Source: Coffea arabica (taxonomy: Eukaryota; Streptophyta; Magnoliopsida; Gentianales; Rubiaceae). Taken from it: a stretch of DNA of 64,000 nucleotides. The notes under the pieces were generated by a model. That model was not told the DNA's origin. It ran no database searches and worked only from the letters and a program-made list of their open reading frames with translations. Made by a program: the position numbers and the translations under genes. Numbering within the stretch: the first letter of the stretch is position 1; every line of letters begins with the position of its first letter. The DNA lies in the NCBI RefSeq assembly GCF_036785885.1, contig NC_092320.1:14137557-14201556 (forward strand). The letters run 5' to 3'. Below, piece after piece: positions 24,004 to 34,873 of the stretch.

Positions 24004-24863
24004 AGGATAATTTTAAAAACCTCTCATGAGATTTCTTACTCAACTCTTTTGAAGTTTTTAAAATCTCACTTATCTCTCTTGAATTGACATTTCTTATAAT
24101 ATTTTAAGTTTTTTAACCCCTTTGGAAGAAATACAAGAAAGATAAAATTTTTGTTCTAATACTACCCTTATGTTATCATACTTATAAAATTTATAACCCC
24201 TTTGGAAGAAATACAAGAAAGATAAAATTTGTGTTCCAATACTATCCTTATGTTATCCTACTTATGAAATTTATAACAAGAATAAAAAATAAAATAAGAT
24301 TAAATTTTTATAAGATGTAAATATTTTGACATAAACTATTTATTTTAGTTGTATTGGAACAAAAGCAAAATTTATATCTTGAAAAATTCACGTGTATAAA
24401 GAGATTATTTTAGTTTTCAATACAACTTAAACTACACTATGAATTAAAACATATTTTCCCAAAAAAATATCTTGAATTCCTTAATTGTAACTTAACTGTG
24501 CACGAAATTTTTTTAAGTATTAATTATTCACCAAAATCCACCTAAGTGTTTGATCTTGATTAGATTTAATTTATCCACGTCCTTTGCTAACCTGCCACGA
24601 TCCCAATGTAAAGAAAGATGAACCATTATTAGCTAGTAATTTATTTTTTTAATTTACATTTTTGGTTTTGAAAATTTATCGTGTTTTGGATTTTTGGTTA
24701 AATAGTTATTAAGAGCAAAGATAATGTTGTCAATTTGTGACATTTGATAGAAATATTTAGTCTTGTCAAATTGACAAAGAAGGTAAATGAGATTTTAAAA
24801 ACTCCAGCAGGAGAGTTGAGTGATATTTTAACAAACCTCATAGGAGGTTTCTGAAATTATCCC
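24004..24863. mobile_element. Degenerate MULE, TSD 7/9
   Basis: Left arm AGGATAATTTTAAAAACCTC and right arm (complement) GGGATAATTTCAGAAACCTC remain similar over about 85 bp. Flanks TTAAGAATA and TTAAAAAAA match at 7 of 9 positions. The interior is non-coding with an ~80-bp tandem duplication at 24113-24271 (shared core ACCCCTTTGGAAGAAATACA). Confidence 0.6.
24113..24271. repeat. ~80-bp tandem duplication within MULE
   Basis: Two successive copies contain the same CCCCTTTGGAAGAAATACAA core followed by CTTATGTTAT. A few substitutions separate them. Confidence 0.8.
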
Positions 24864-27038
24864 TTAAAAAAATCCCTAATTTGTAAATCTCTGGTTTTTC
24901 CATTTTTTCTTCCCTATTGGGAAGTCCTAAATTCTTCGAGTTCAATATTGTTTCTATTTGATAATTATTATGGATTTGGATTTGGAGTCTTAGAAGTTAG
25001 GATAGGATACGTAATTTAAGCTGATGGTGCTATCTAATAATCGAGTGATAAATAGTCATTGGATAAGCAATCACGAGGTTTTTATTTTTTAGGTTAAATG
25101 TACTAAACCCTCTTTAATTCTGCACCGATTTGCAGTTTATCTCCTGAAGCCTTTTTATTGGCATTTTAATCCCTTAAATTGGTTCTCAACGTAAGAGACA
25201 TAGGAAATAAAGAAGGAAATGAAAGAAAAAATAAGAAAAAGATGAGAGAAAAAAAAAGAAAATAATCAAGATAAAAGAGATATAGTTATTTTCACGGCTT
25301 AAAGCTGATAAAAAAACATATAAATTATCGAAAAAAAATGGGTTAAAGTCAATGATTATTTTATGGCCCAGGTAGTGGATGGTGATATCTATAGTACACT
25401 CCCCTTTAACAAGCAGCTATCACTGAAATATCAATAAACAGTGGTTGATAAAGGAATCTTGATGATAATTTCTAGCATCAGTAGAAACTCGAGCCATGGT
25501 GGCAGTTATATTAATATCTTCTTTCAATGGACCTATGGGGTTCCATTGCAAAGTCAAACTGAGAACAACATGTTACATTAATATCAAGGCTCAAATTATC
25601 TTGTGAATCATCTCGGGAATTTGTCTTGTAATAACATCAACAAAGATTCAATAATGCACCGCACCGTCACAAAGAGGAAAGGGAGGATATCAACAAATAC
25701 TACGTAATTGATTTAATTGGTAGGAATAGATCATTTTCTCGTAAAAAGGCCGTGCATGAATGCATTCGAATCCTATTATTGACGTGAAAATTGCGTCGAT
25801 AAATAATTTATACGATCTCAGATAAAGAATCTATGATATTGAAAGTATGTTTTAATCTATGGAGATGGTCGAAATTAAGTCCATCTAAATTTTTTCTCAT
25901 TAAAAAAAAAGTTGGGTATCATTTTTATTCTTTGGAAAGGGTATTCAGGTACTGTGGGAACTTTTAATTTTGGTGTGTGAAGCCAGACATTTTGGAATTT
26001 TCAATAAAACAAAGATTAACTTATCATCTATATTGTTAGTCAAGCTAGGCCAACCTTAAAGAATTTCTTATTGGTAGCCGTGGAGGAGCAAGATGCCATC
26101 AGATAAAGACAGCCAAATTCAGGAATTATTCCACCTTTGGGTGCACGACCGCGAAGCCCCTGCACTTTATTTTACCAATCGCGAATGGTCGCCCTACACC
26201 TATTCTAGTCTATTCGAAGGAGATGGATTTAACTAGACTTACTGGAGAACTGATTATTGGATTAATCACAAAAATTGAGCCATCATTAAATCAGACGGGT
26301 GCACTATGCATCTGTATGAATTTAAATTACTTAAAATAACAAATCACATATAGTGACAATTGATGAGAGATAAGGTTTGAACTCTTGATTTTTTGCCCCA
26401 TCATGATCTATTTGAGCCCTTCATTTTAGTGTAGACCTACACTAAAATAGAAGTAGGGTATACAAGTATCGATTGACAGAAAAAAAAAAAAGAAAAAAAA
26501 AAAGACCTCCCATCCCACCAAATCCTAAAGGCTATATGTACACTCGATCGCTTGCTTTTTATTGTTTATTCTGCTCTCTCAATTACAACCGTACAATCTA
26601 TAAAGGATTCCTTGCCTCCTTGGAAAATTTACAACTCCTGCACTTTTTTATAAGCTTTAGTATTGTAGCAGTTCTTATTAGTGACTGGGTCACAAGAAAA
26701 AAAAAAGTGGCTACTTAAATGCATAGAGGGACAATTTATGGCTAAGAAAAATTTTACTCCAAACAACATTCAATTTACTATATGATAGACACAAATTAAG
26801 TGATATCTCACCTTATTTTATTTTTGGGATTCTCATTTATATATCTGTGATTTAGACATATCATGATTTTTAATCACTTTTTATATGTCAACTCTTATGA
26901 CTATTTGTGCTCATTAAAACTTTGTGAATAGATCTTACATTGTTTCATTTTTTTAGAGCGCGTTTGTTCATTTTTTTTTTTTTTTTGCACACCATTATAT
27001 TATTTAAACGCTATCTTAAGTAAGTATTACTTTAAAAA

Positions 27039-27081
<43 letters not shown>

Positions 27082-27473
27082 CTCTTAACGGGAACGACAG
27101 AGCACTCGTTAACCACGCGCTTCAAAAAATGGAGCTCAAATCATCAAAACATTTTGGAATTACCAGCTGGATAGCAGAATGTCTGGCACGTACGCCTGAG
27201 CCAGCCGACCAGCTTTTTTCCATGCGTAGTTGGACCTGGACCGACGGAGTGCTACTTCAGTCGGCGTTAACCGCCATCTTTGAGTCTTATCGTCGTTGGA
27301 CGGTGCAGATGATAACTCAAAAAATGATTTACGTGACAAGGCATGTATATATGTATACTTTCAATATACATATATATATATCTAGGCATGAGTTATTTCC
27401 TGTTTCCTTTACAATCAACCAAAGATCTCACAAAACCAGCTTGCTTGTCCTCCTATGAAAATAATTGGCTTAC
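24864..27473. other. Long intergenic stretch without a recognised gene
   Basis: Mostly AT-rich DNA, with A-rich runs near 26480-26505 and a (GA)n tract at 27047-27080. A GGTTTGAACTCTTGATT segment near 26373 is shared in style with 59318-59335 and may be a tRNA-derived repeat. The frame at 27129-27458 has no recognisable domain. Confidence 0.5.
27047..27080. repeat. (GA)n microsatellite
   Basis: About 16 AG units just after an A-rich run. Confidence 0.9.
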
Positions 27474-27742
27474 TTCAGTGGCTGCCTTTATTATATGGGT
27501 CTTTGACAGGCTGTATCTCGACTCTCCTTCAGTTCAGCATATCTTCCGGACAAAAGGAAGAGACAACTGTTTGACCAAGATTTGATAGAAGAAACCAGTG
27601 TGACCTCTGAAAAGATTAAAACGAGCATCTGGCCGACCCTTGTCAGGTGAGAAATACTTGCCGGAGAGAATGCCCAAAGCTAAAGGACTGTATACTAACA
27701 GACGAACCCTAAATATAAAATTTTGTTTTGTTTTTGTTGGTG

Positions 27743-27759
27743 GGGGGGGGGGGGGGGTC
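27743..27759. repeat. Poly(G) run in AKR intron
   Basis: An unusual G homopolymer of about 15 bases in otherwise AT-rich DNA, within the intron above exon 27708 on the minus strand. It is a possible assembly trouble spot. Confidence 0.7.
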
Positions 27760-28639
27760 AGTGCAGGAAAATGCCAGCATCAGAATAATTTATTAGACGA
27801 TCATATGCATATATAAGCATGAAGGAAAGTTCTTCCACTGGAATACAGAATAAGAAGGCCAACAGAAAACTAGATAAGAGTAGTTTCCTCTGTTCTATTT
27901 CTGGTTGGTGTAGTGCATATCTGATGAAAACTTCAAAGAAGATGTTTTCACAAAGACCATCACATTTAAGCCAAGAAACTTAACTCCTTTCATATATTTG
28001 AAGTATAAACTCTTTTACAGGTTATGTTCTCCTTCCACTTAAACATTCACAAAATCTCTATAACTGCCATATACCCAAAACCTCAAGAAGATGCACGAAG
28101 CCAGTAATTGTGAATACAACAGACAAAAATTAAGACCATGAAAAAGTCAAGTACAGCATGAATAAGTGTGGTTCATGGAAACAAGATGGTCAAAAGGTAC
28201 AAGTATGACGAATGATAACTTGCCAGAAGATACACTAAGTGAAAGAGGTAAACTGAAGCAAATAAATGCGGCTTGAAAGACAAGAGGCTTCAGGTTTGGA
28301 ATTTAGACAAAAAAGAAACAACCATTGATGTGTGGCTAAACCAAGAATGAAGAGTGACATACATATTTATCACAACGCAAATGTAATGAACTCGTAGCAG
28401 AAGGCAGTTAAACATGTTGACAGTACAGCATATAACCTAATTAACTGAATATTGAAATACATACTTCAAAGGATATTAGCGAGCAATCACTTTCTCACTA
28501 ATTTTTGGAGCTTCCTAGTGGATGGAAGGAGTCTTCCCAGTATAAGTGAGGCTTAACTCAGTTGTGCAGATCATACACACATTCAGTACGAAGGGGTACC
28601 TCTCATGGTGACAGCATTCAGCCATCCCAAAATCAAAGT

Positions 28640-28945
28640 TCCGGCAAAGCAAGTTGTACGCATTCTGAAAACAGGGAAGTGAATCATATATTAGCTTCAC
28701 ATACATAGGGCCAACTAAAGTACAGAGATGAACGCACATGCAAGAATAGACAGCAAAACAAACTCAAATTACTCAATTATCTAAAGAAGCCATCTTGAAA
28801 AAAAAGCCCCGCCAGAGCAAGTTGCACAAGTTCTGAAAGTAGGGAGGTGAATCATACCACAAGCATAGGCTGCACTAAAATACAGAGACAAGCAAACACA
28901 TGCAAGCATAGACAACAAAACAAACTCATCTTACTCAATTCTCAA
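28640..28945. repeat. Partial tandem duplication in the AKR remnant
   Basis: The segment about 28640-28790, which includes the start of the 28664-28600 exon and its upstream intron, is repeated in diverged form at about 28805-28945 (for example CAAAGCAAGTTGTACG against CAGAGCAAGTTGCACA). The second copy is not needed for any exon. Confidence 0.7.
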
Positions 28946-29839
28946 AAGGAAGCTACCCATACAACACCTGCAAAGATACTATCCTTGGATAGTGAGGTTC
29001 CTTTTGGGCAATTTCCAGAAACTTCATGACTCCATACGGAGTCTCATTGCTTAGTCCGATGTATCTGATCTACAATAACAGTCAACATTCTGTAACAGGA
29101 ATATATCACCCTAAAGCAATAAGTTGACTACGAGCTGAACTTTTAGGTCATCTTTACTAACCTTACCAGCATCAACAGCTCTGCCTAAAGCATCAAGTTG
29201 TTCATCAAAACTTATATGTGAAATATAACGGCCAGGATCATAGTCAGTTTCTCCAAACATTGGAACATAACTGCAAGAAATCCCAGCGGACATCATCCAC
29301 GAAAACAAACTTTTTTTTTTTTGTTCTGTATCATAATTTTCTGCAGGGGACAATATGTGGGATTACTTCAGTTAGATTTGCAAAGGACAGTTACACATTT
29401 TTAGTACGTCAGCTTATTATTCTGGAAACAGAATTTGTCCTAATGGTTACCCATTTGCCACATAGTATCTATACAGAAAAGGTCAGGTCAATGTACAAAC
29501 CGATCAGGCCAGTGGATTTGATACAAGTCTATGTAATCAGTTTGAACACGCAACAAACTGCAAGAATTTTTGCAATCCTGTCAGAGATTATTTCAACAAA
29601 ATCATCTTGAAAACAAAAACATACAAGCCCTGCAGTTAAGAACTGCTACCTCAAACACACACTGACACTAGAGACATACAATCTCTGAATGCCAGTGTAA
29701 TGATGTAAGTGTAGAACTAGACCCAGCAGACGACAACATTAGCACCACTAGGCACTCAAGATATAGGTTTACCCCATGAGAGCAGAGGGCTACAAACGAA
29801 TAACTCAACCTATTCTCTAGGGCTTCTGTTATATATATA

Positions 29840-29860
29840 TATATATATATATATATAATG
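29840..29860. repeat. (TA)n microsatellite
   Basis: About 14 TA units (29831-29857) between the AKR remnant and the kelch gene. The region 29558-30340 otherwise shows no gene; specifically I found no missing AKR N-terminal exon there. Confidence 0.6.
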
Positions 29861-30340
29861 CAGCATATTTTATACGCCAATAAATGTAAGTAATATACAA
29901 GGAGGTGAGATTGCGAAATGGCTCAAGCACAAGATGTCGAGTTGAAGTATCAAATAACACAATGATTAACGCGCAAAGGTGAACTGATCAATGTATCAGC
30001 CCACTATATCTGCTTTTGAACAAGTCACCTAGGAAGGCTCTGTTTTGTCAGGCGCTGACCAGAACAAAACTGAAATTGTCAAAGGGAGGCTTCCCTTCTC
30101 AACCTTAACTGGATCAGCGAAATAGTGTAATACCAAAAATTCAATCAATAACGCAAGTTCAGAATCCATCCTCAATCCTTCTGGATCATGAAGCAAACTC
30201 CAAGACTATATATATGACACAATCCAAAGGAAATAAAACCCCACAAAAAACAAGAAACCGTTGGCTATAACAGTTTCATCAAAAGCTCCATTTTCTATAT
30301 ATTGGAAACCACAAGAGAATTAGCCAGAAACAAAAACATA

Positions 30341-30463
30341 ATGGGATCAGCTACCATGAAAGCTGCTAGTAGTAGCATTTTTTGCACTTGTCTCTTTTCC
30401 ATGATCATCAGCTTCAGCTCTAGCTATGCTAGCCCTTCATACTCCTCATGGAATCTTTCTTAA
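30341..30463 (+). CDS. Possible small secreted-peptide ORF
   Basis: A 40-codon frame (MGSATMKAASSSIFCTCLFS...) looks like a signal peptide: basic residue, hydrophobic core, then a small-residue region SSSYAS. A TATATATAT box lies about 130 bp upstream (30207-30215). It stops two bases before the convergent kelch gene's stop codon. It could be a real small peptide gene, the first exon of a lost gene, or chance. I do not recognise it. Confidence 0.25.
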   Translation: MGSATMKAASSSIFCTCLFSMIISFSSSYASPSYSSWNLS

Positions 30464-30464
30464 C

Positions 30465-31643
30465 TTACAATATGAAGGAACAGATGGGACGCACAATAGA
30501 GTCATTCTCTGTTGCATTACAAGTCCTTGTACTTACCAATGCACAACTCAGAGCTCCATCTCCCCCTCTTTCTGAAAGCAGCTTGAAAGTGACAATTGTC
30601 ATATCTTCGGCCTGTCCCTCTGTTTCGTATTCAAAAAGCATTACAGCAAAGTAATCATTTCCTAAATCAACAAGATCAACAGGTACTCCATTTGGTATGC
30701 CATCCAATATAAGTGGCATATGTACCACTTTCTCATCACAAATTTGATAGGCACAGACAGGAGGATGGAAGGCAGACATAATGCACAACAAGATATTGTC
30801 TTTATATAGGATGGCTTTTTTCTCAAAAAGAAATGGAGGACCGCAACCATCTAGGTGTCGCACATAACGTTCGGGAGGTTGAATCGGGAAATCAGAAAAT
30901 AACTCGCAAGCCTCCCACTCCCACTGCACAGTGTCAAAAGCACACGCGTATTCCCCAGTCGAAACACACAACCTTGAACCAATCACTACATATGAATAGA
31001 AGCCCCTAAACCTATTGGAGTAACTACCTTTTTTGAGAAAAGGAGGAATCGGCAGATCAGCCCACCTATCCTCTGAAGGATAATAAACCTCAAAGCCGAT
31101 GTCAATTATATCAGGAGATCCATAGCTGGGCCGGGGACCAGATAGAACATAGATGCGACCATCAATTTCCTCTATAAGAGGGAAATACTTTGCCCCATGC
31201 ATTGGACACTTAATCTCTGCTCGAGAGTTTTCTAGAGGAGTTGAGAGAGAGATGCAACTGAACTCTCGGGGCAACCTTCCTGGCTCATACAAGTGCCTCT
31301 CGTCATCATCGGCCTTCACACCACCAACAGCATAGACCAAACCTCCAGTATGAATCAAACTCATAGCAAAGTAATTTGGGGTGCATCCCTCAGATGCATC
31401 CTTTATCTCACGCCAGACAAACTCCTCTTTCGGTTTAAGCCTGCTTGAAGAATGGTGAATCAATTTCCGAATTGGAAAAGACTTGAAAGAATAAACCATT
31501 GGATCCGCATAACCATCCACTTGCGTTAAGCACACCACGAGGTTTCCTGTTGTTTTCCTTTCATGCTTTCCAAAAATACGGCTGAAGGACAGTCTCCCAA
31601 TTCTCCCTTTCTCTGTTGTTCGCGACATGCTTAATCTGAGCAA
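30465..31643 (-). CDS. Kelch-like beta-propeller protein, no F-box
   Basis: A single open frame of 392 aa. It contains kelch-type repeats: NYFAMSLIHTGGLVYAVGGV, IEEIDGRIYVLSGPRP, FEVYYPSEDRWADLPIPPF, SYVVIGSRLCVSTGEYACAFD and FAVMLFEYE, which fit a propeller of 5-6 blades. No F-box is visible in the basic N-terminus (SMSRTTEKGRIGRLSF), so a role as an E3 substrate adaptor is not supported. The first ATG (31643) may not be the used one; MSRTTEKG at 31628 is an alternative. Family identity is clear only at the fold level; the protein's partner is unknown. Confidence 0.7.
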   Translation of the reverse strand: MLRLSMSRTTEKGRIGRLSFSRIFGKHERKTTGNLVVCLTQVDGYADPMVYSFKSFPIRKLIHHSSSRLKPKEEFVWREIKDASEGCTPNYFAMSLIHTGGLVYAVGGVKADDDERHLYEPGRLPREFSCISLSTPLENSRAEIKCPMHGAKYFPLIEEIDGRIYVLSGPRPSYGSPDIIDIGFEVYYPSEDRWADLPIPPFLKKGSYSNRFRGFYSYVVIGSRLCVSTGEYACAFDTVQWEWEACELFSDFPIQPPERYVRHLDGCGPPFLFEKKAILYKDNILLCIMSAFHPPVCAYQICDEKVVHMPLILDGIPNGVPVDLVDLGNDYFAVMLFEYETEGQAEDMTIVTFKLLSERGGDGALSCALVSTRTCNATENDSIVRPICSFIL

Positions 31644-32079
31644 AAGAAATCAATTTAGCAACAGAAGAATGAGTGACGCAACAGCCAAATTGAAGCTGTA
31701 CAAAAGAATAACCGTGAATGAAAAACCAAAAAACGAATAATACAATTTGTTCTTTCACTTTCTGCATCAGACACGCCCAAATTTCAACCCCAAAAAGAAA
31801 AAATGAATGTCATCCAGGTCAAGGCATCGAACAAATATGCTCACACAGGAAGGCCAGCAGTTGCACAAATCTAAGAAGATCTTGTCATGAAGTCAATTAA
31901 AGGCGTGAAGTCAGAAGGAGGGTAGGCGTGAAATCGGAAGAAGAAACAAGCAAAGCGTGATTCCAAAAACCACGCTTTTGCTGGGAATTAGTTCTGCAAC
32001 AAACGCACAAGCAACAAACTTTCAAATGGATGAAACAGATTCTCAGCCACTTGGCCACGTGGGCGAATATGATTGGAAG

Positions 32080-32521
32080 GTTTGGAAGTTAGTTATTAGC
32101 TGATAGTTTATATAGTGAATGTAATAGGGGGCAGAATTCTTGTGTAATTTCAACAGAATTGAGCTGAACCTCATTCTGATTCCCTTTTTTCCCAAATTCC
32201 TTCATTTCTGTTCATCTTCTCAACTTTCCCGCCCTTTTCTGTAATTCTTCATTCATCAATAAAATAACTTCTGAGTTATCTTCCAGCTTACCCCCATTGT
32301 TTAATTGATTGTTTATCAAGTTTGTTTACCAATTTCTGTTATCACATTGGCAATTCCTTATAGCTCAGTCTGGCACCATGACAGATCTAGATGAAACGAC
32401 TCTCCCTAACTCTAATAACTCCCTCTTGGACGAAAATATCATTTATCATTTATCAGTTGCGATTTGCAAGATAAGGATCTTAAAGTCCGGTAAGATCTCA
32501 AATAAAAAGGAAAAAAAATAA
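32080..32521 (+). mobile_element. Possible copia LTR remnant with start of gag
   Basis: The stretch around 32115-32345 (TATAGTG..., GGGGGCAGAATTCTTGTG, AATAAAATAACTTC, ending CTGTTATCA) reads like a plant copia LTR with its polyadenylation region. It is followed by CATTGGCAAT, a degenerate Met-tRNA primer-binding site, then an ATG at 32380 (MTDLDETTLPNSNNSLLDEN), as gag frames often begin. Only this edge is present, with no pol and no second LTR. Confidence 0.35.
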
Positions 32522-32828
32522 AAACGGAATAAAAAAACCAAAAACAAAACTGCAATCAAAATAACCATCAATATGAAAGAACATAAAAACAAAGGGATAC
32601 ACTTTGGTTTTCTTCATCAGGCCAGCCCAGACTTCAATCAAAAGTAAACAATAATAACAAAATAAAACAGAATAAAGTAGACTACTTCGCCTGTAAAAGC
32701 TCAAATACGAAGACAGAAAGGCCAAAAAAAAAGAAGCGAACAAAAGCGAATAACCAAGCATTCACCGTTTGCTCTGTGATCTTCTAAAACAGAAGCTTAT
32801 TAGGAGCTATGTAAGCAGTAAGAAGATG

Positions 32829-32957
32829 TTAGATATGAAAATGCCTCTAGCAAAAGCGCTCGAGTTAGAACAGAGGAAAAAAGGGCGACGGCTAGATGTG
32901 AAAATATCTCTTGCAAAGCCTTTGCTGGAGTTGGACAGCAGAAGAGGGAGACGATTG
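32829..32957 (+). repeat. Coding-like ~63-bp tandem repeat (basic residues)
   Basis: Within an open frame (32769-33044) two consecutive ~21-residue units read LDMKMPLAKALELEQRKKGRR and LDVKISLAKPLLELDSRRGRR. The pattern is kept at the protein level but the frame is short, and I know no family for it. It may be a fragment or chance. Confidence 0.3.
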
Positions 32958-33141
32958 CTTATTCTAAGATTTGATGACGCCCTAATTTTGGGCTGGCCGA
33001 GAGCCTTCTTTTGTTTTAATCATTTAATCCACCGCCACCTCTAGGCCTCGGATCCAGATTGGAATTAATAAATTCAGATTCGGAGCTGTTATACTATACC
33101 CGCTCCAGATTTGGCCTGGATATCGGAAAGACATTTTATTA

Positions 33142-34130
33142 GAGGCCGCTTGGTTTGAGGGGTTTGGCATGTGGAACGACAATAATTCCAATATTTAGTG
33201 ATTGGTACAATGTAATGGCAATTGAAATATTGGAATCATGCCCAATTCATGATTCCCGACTAAATTGGGAGGAATCACTCAAAACCCTCAACTCATTTCC
33301 AAGAGTGAATAAATTCGGAGACCACATGGACTGCAACCTCCTCCTCTTCCTCCTCCGCCTACCACGTCTTCCCTCTTCCCCCCACAGCCCACCAAAAGCC
33401 TTGCTCCTCCACTCCCTCCGGTGACCCCTACTGGGATGCCATCCGTCGCGCCTACTCCGCTTCCCCTTCCTCCACCCTCTCCCTCTCCCTCTCCGACCTC
33501 CGCTTCCTCCACTACCTCGGCTCCGCCGACATCGGGTCCATCTACCTCGCTGAGATCAAAGCTCCCGAGCCCCCTCCTACTCCTCCTTCGCTAAATTCCT
33601 CTTTCACTATCAAATCGTCCGTCTCAGCAAGCATCCCAACCTCTCTCTTCTCCTTGTGAAAAGCAAAACTGATGTTTAATGGCAAGAAGGCTGGTGGCCA
33701 TAGGTGGATTGCAGTTGTGCTTGCAAACAGATTTCAAAGGATTGGGATGGAATTCACCATTTCATTTTGGGATTTGTTTTTGAATTGTTTAATTAAAGTT
33801 CCATTTGCCAATTTCAGAACAACGAAAAATAAATAGACACCATGTGCCAAATCTTCTATTTCAGACATGGATTTTTGATTGATAATTGCAAAATGAAGCA
33901 CAAAAGAAGAAGTTTTGATTGGTGGTGGTTTGGTAAAGTTAGCGGTGGGGAGGCATTGAGTCAAGAAGACAAAAAGTCCAAAGGAGAAAAAAAAGAAGCA
34001 AAAATAAATTTTAATACCCATCCCACACCAAGCATTGCCCGTGGGAATAGCACCAATTCAAACCCATACTGATTTTCTATCCATTATTCCATTTCTCTTT
34101 CCAATTCCAAAGCATGAACCAAGCGCCCCC
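33142..34130. mobile_element. PIF/Harbinger-like element carrying an AGC-kinase fragment
   Basis: A 989-bp element has inverted ends GAGGCCGCTTGGTTT and (complement) GGGGGCGCTTGGTTC, flanked by the trinucleotide TTA (33139-33141 and 34131-34133). A TTA target duplication and GG(N)CGCTTGGTT-type ends fit PIF/Harbinger. Inside is a CT-rich, GC-richer block coding for a kinase N-lobe piece. No transposase is present. Confidence 0.6.
33328..33660 (+). pseudogene. AGC protein kinase (plant AGC VIII type) N-terminal fragment
   Basis: An open frame reads GDPYWDAIRRAYSASPSST then LSLSDLRFLHYLGSADIGSIYLAEIKAP, which resembles the entry to the kinase domain of plant AGC VIII kinases (PINOID/WAG/UCN/D6PK relatives; LGSGDIGSVYLAEL pattern). 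The second P-loop Gly is Ala (GSADIG). The frame then departs into Pro/Ser-rich sequence and the kinase core is missing. It lies wholly within the Harbinger-like element, so it is best read as a captured fragment. Confidence 0.6.
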
Positions 34131-34514
34131 TTACTCTTTTTCCCGGAATCGGATTAGATGGATCTTAGATTCGAGTCGGGCCTATCCTAAAAAAGACCCG
34201 TCAAAAGCCTATTTTTGGGTTTGGTGTGTTTGACTATTTGGATAATAGTCAGAAAAGTAAATTTGGATATTATATTAATAAATATATATATTTTAAATTA
34301 TTAATCAATTTATATTCGAGTTCGAAAGTCGGATATGGGTCAGAATACCACATTCCGTATCCGCCCTGTTTTTTGTTTGACAAAACAGATCCGGGTCCGA
34401 GTCTGAGTCTCGGAATTATATCCCTATCCGTATCCGAAATAATTTGACGGATCTGGTCCGGGTCTAGATCTGTTGATAAGCCTTGACACCACCACCGCCA
34501 CAACCTCTTGTTTG

Positions 34515-34685
34515 GGCTGTGTGTTCGGGTGCCACTTTTAGCGAACAAGGGAACTTGCTAAGGTCCATACAGCTGCCAACACAAGTTGGCTCAATGTTTG
34601 GGCTTGTGTTTGGGTACTACTTTTAGAGAACTAGAGAACTTGCTAAAGTTCATACAGCCACTAATACAAGTTGGTTCAGTGGTAA
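34515..34685. repeat. Diverged ~87-bp tandem duplication, second copy running into a tRNA-like segment
   Basis: Two copies share CACTTTTAGCGAAC/TACTTTTAGAGAAC, GAACTTGCTAA and CACAAGTTGG. After the second copy comes TGGTTCAGTGG (34672-34682, a good Pol III A-box) and GTTCGAATT (34717-34725, one base off a B-box). This suggests an old tRNA-derived SINE. Confidence 0.45.
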
Positions 34686-34873
34686 AAACGGAACACTTCT
34701 TCACAAAAGATCGTATGTTCGAATTTTCTGCTATGTGAGGGTTATGTTGGTTGGTGATCTGAAAGTATCTCTGCAAGTGACCTAAACCTATGGCTCCGAA
34801 AGCTTGTCGTCCCGTGGTGATGATCGAAACCGAACTCATCCAAACTTTTAATTGCCATAAAAAATGTCTTACA

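Larger units (their letters stand above)
27474..29557 (-). pseudogene. Aldo/keto reductase (Tas-like) gene remnant
   Basis: NADPH-dependent aldo/keto reductase family. Recognisable minus-strand exons are 29557-29501 (LLRVQTDYIDLYQIHWPDR), 29270-29162 (YVPMFGETDYDPGRY...), 29069-28968 (IRYIGLSNETPYGVMKF...), 28664-28600 (NAYNLLCRNFDFG...), 27708 to about 27595 (VRLLVYSPLALGILSGKYFSPDKG) and about 27533-27474. Sites and phases are consistent through the first five. The N-terminal half (cofactor entry and catalytic Tyr region) and the C-terminal exons are missing. In the last exon CTGAA is doubled (27528-27537), shifting the frame. The preceding acceptor appears to be CCG instead of CAG. It looks like a fairly recent fragment; transcripts could still be spliced. 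Confidence 0.85.

Noticed and set aside
27129-27458. 109-codon open frame after the GA repeat
   Set aside because: No recognisable domain, no convincing start context, and unusual composition; not enough to call a gene.
30662-31335. Other-frame ORFs across the kelch gene
   Set aside because: They overlap the 392-codon frame that has the kelch repeats and have no signal of their own.
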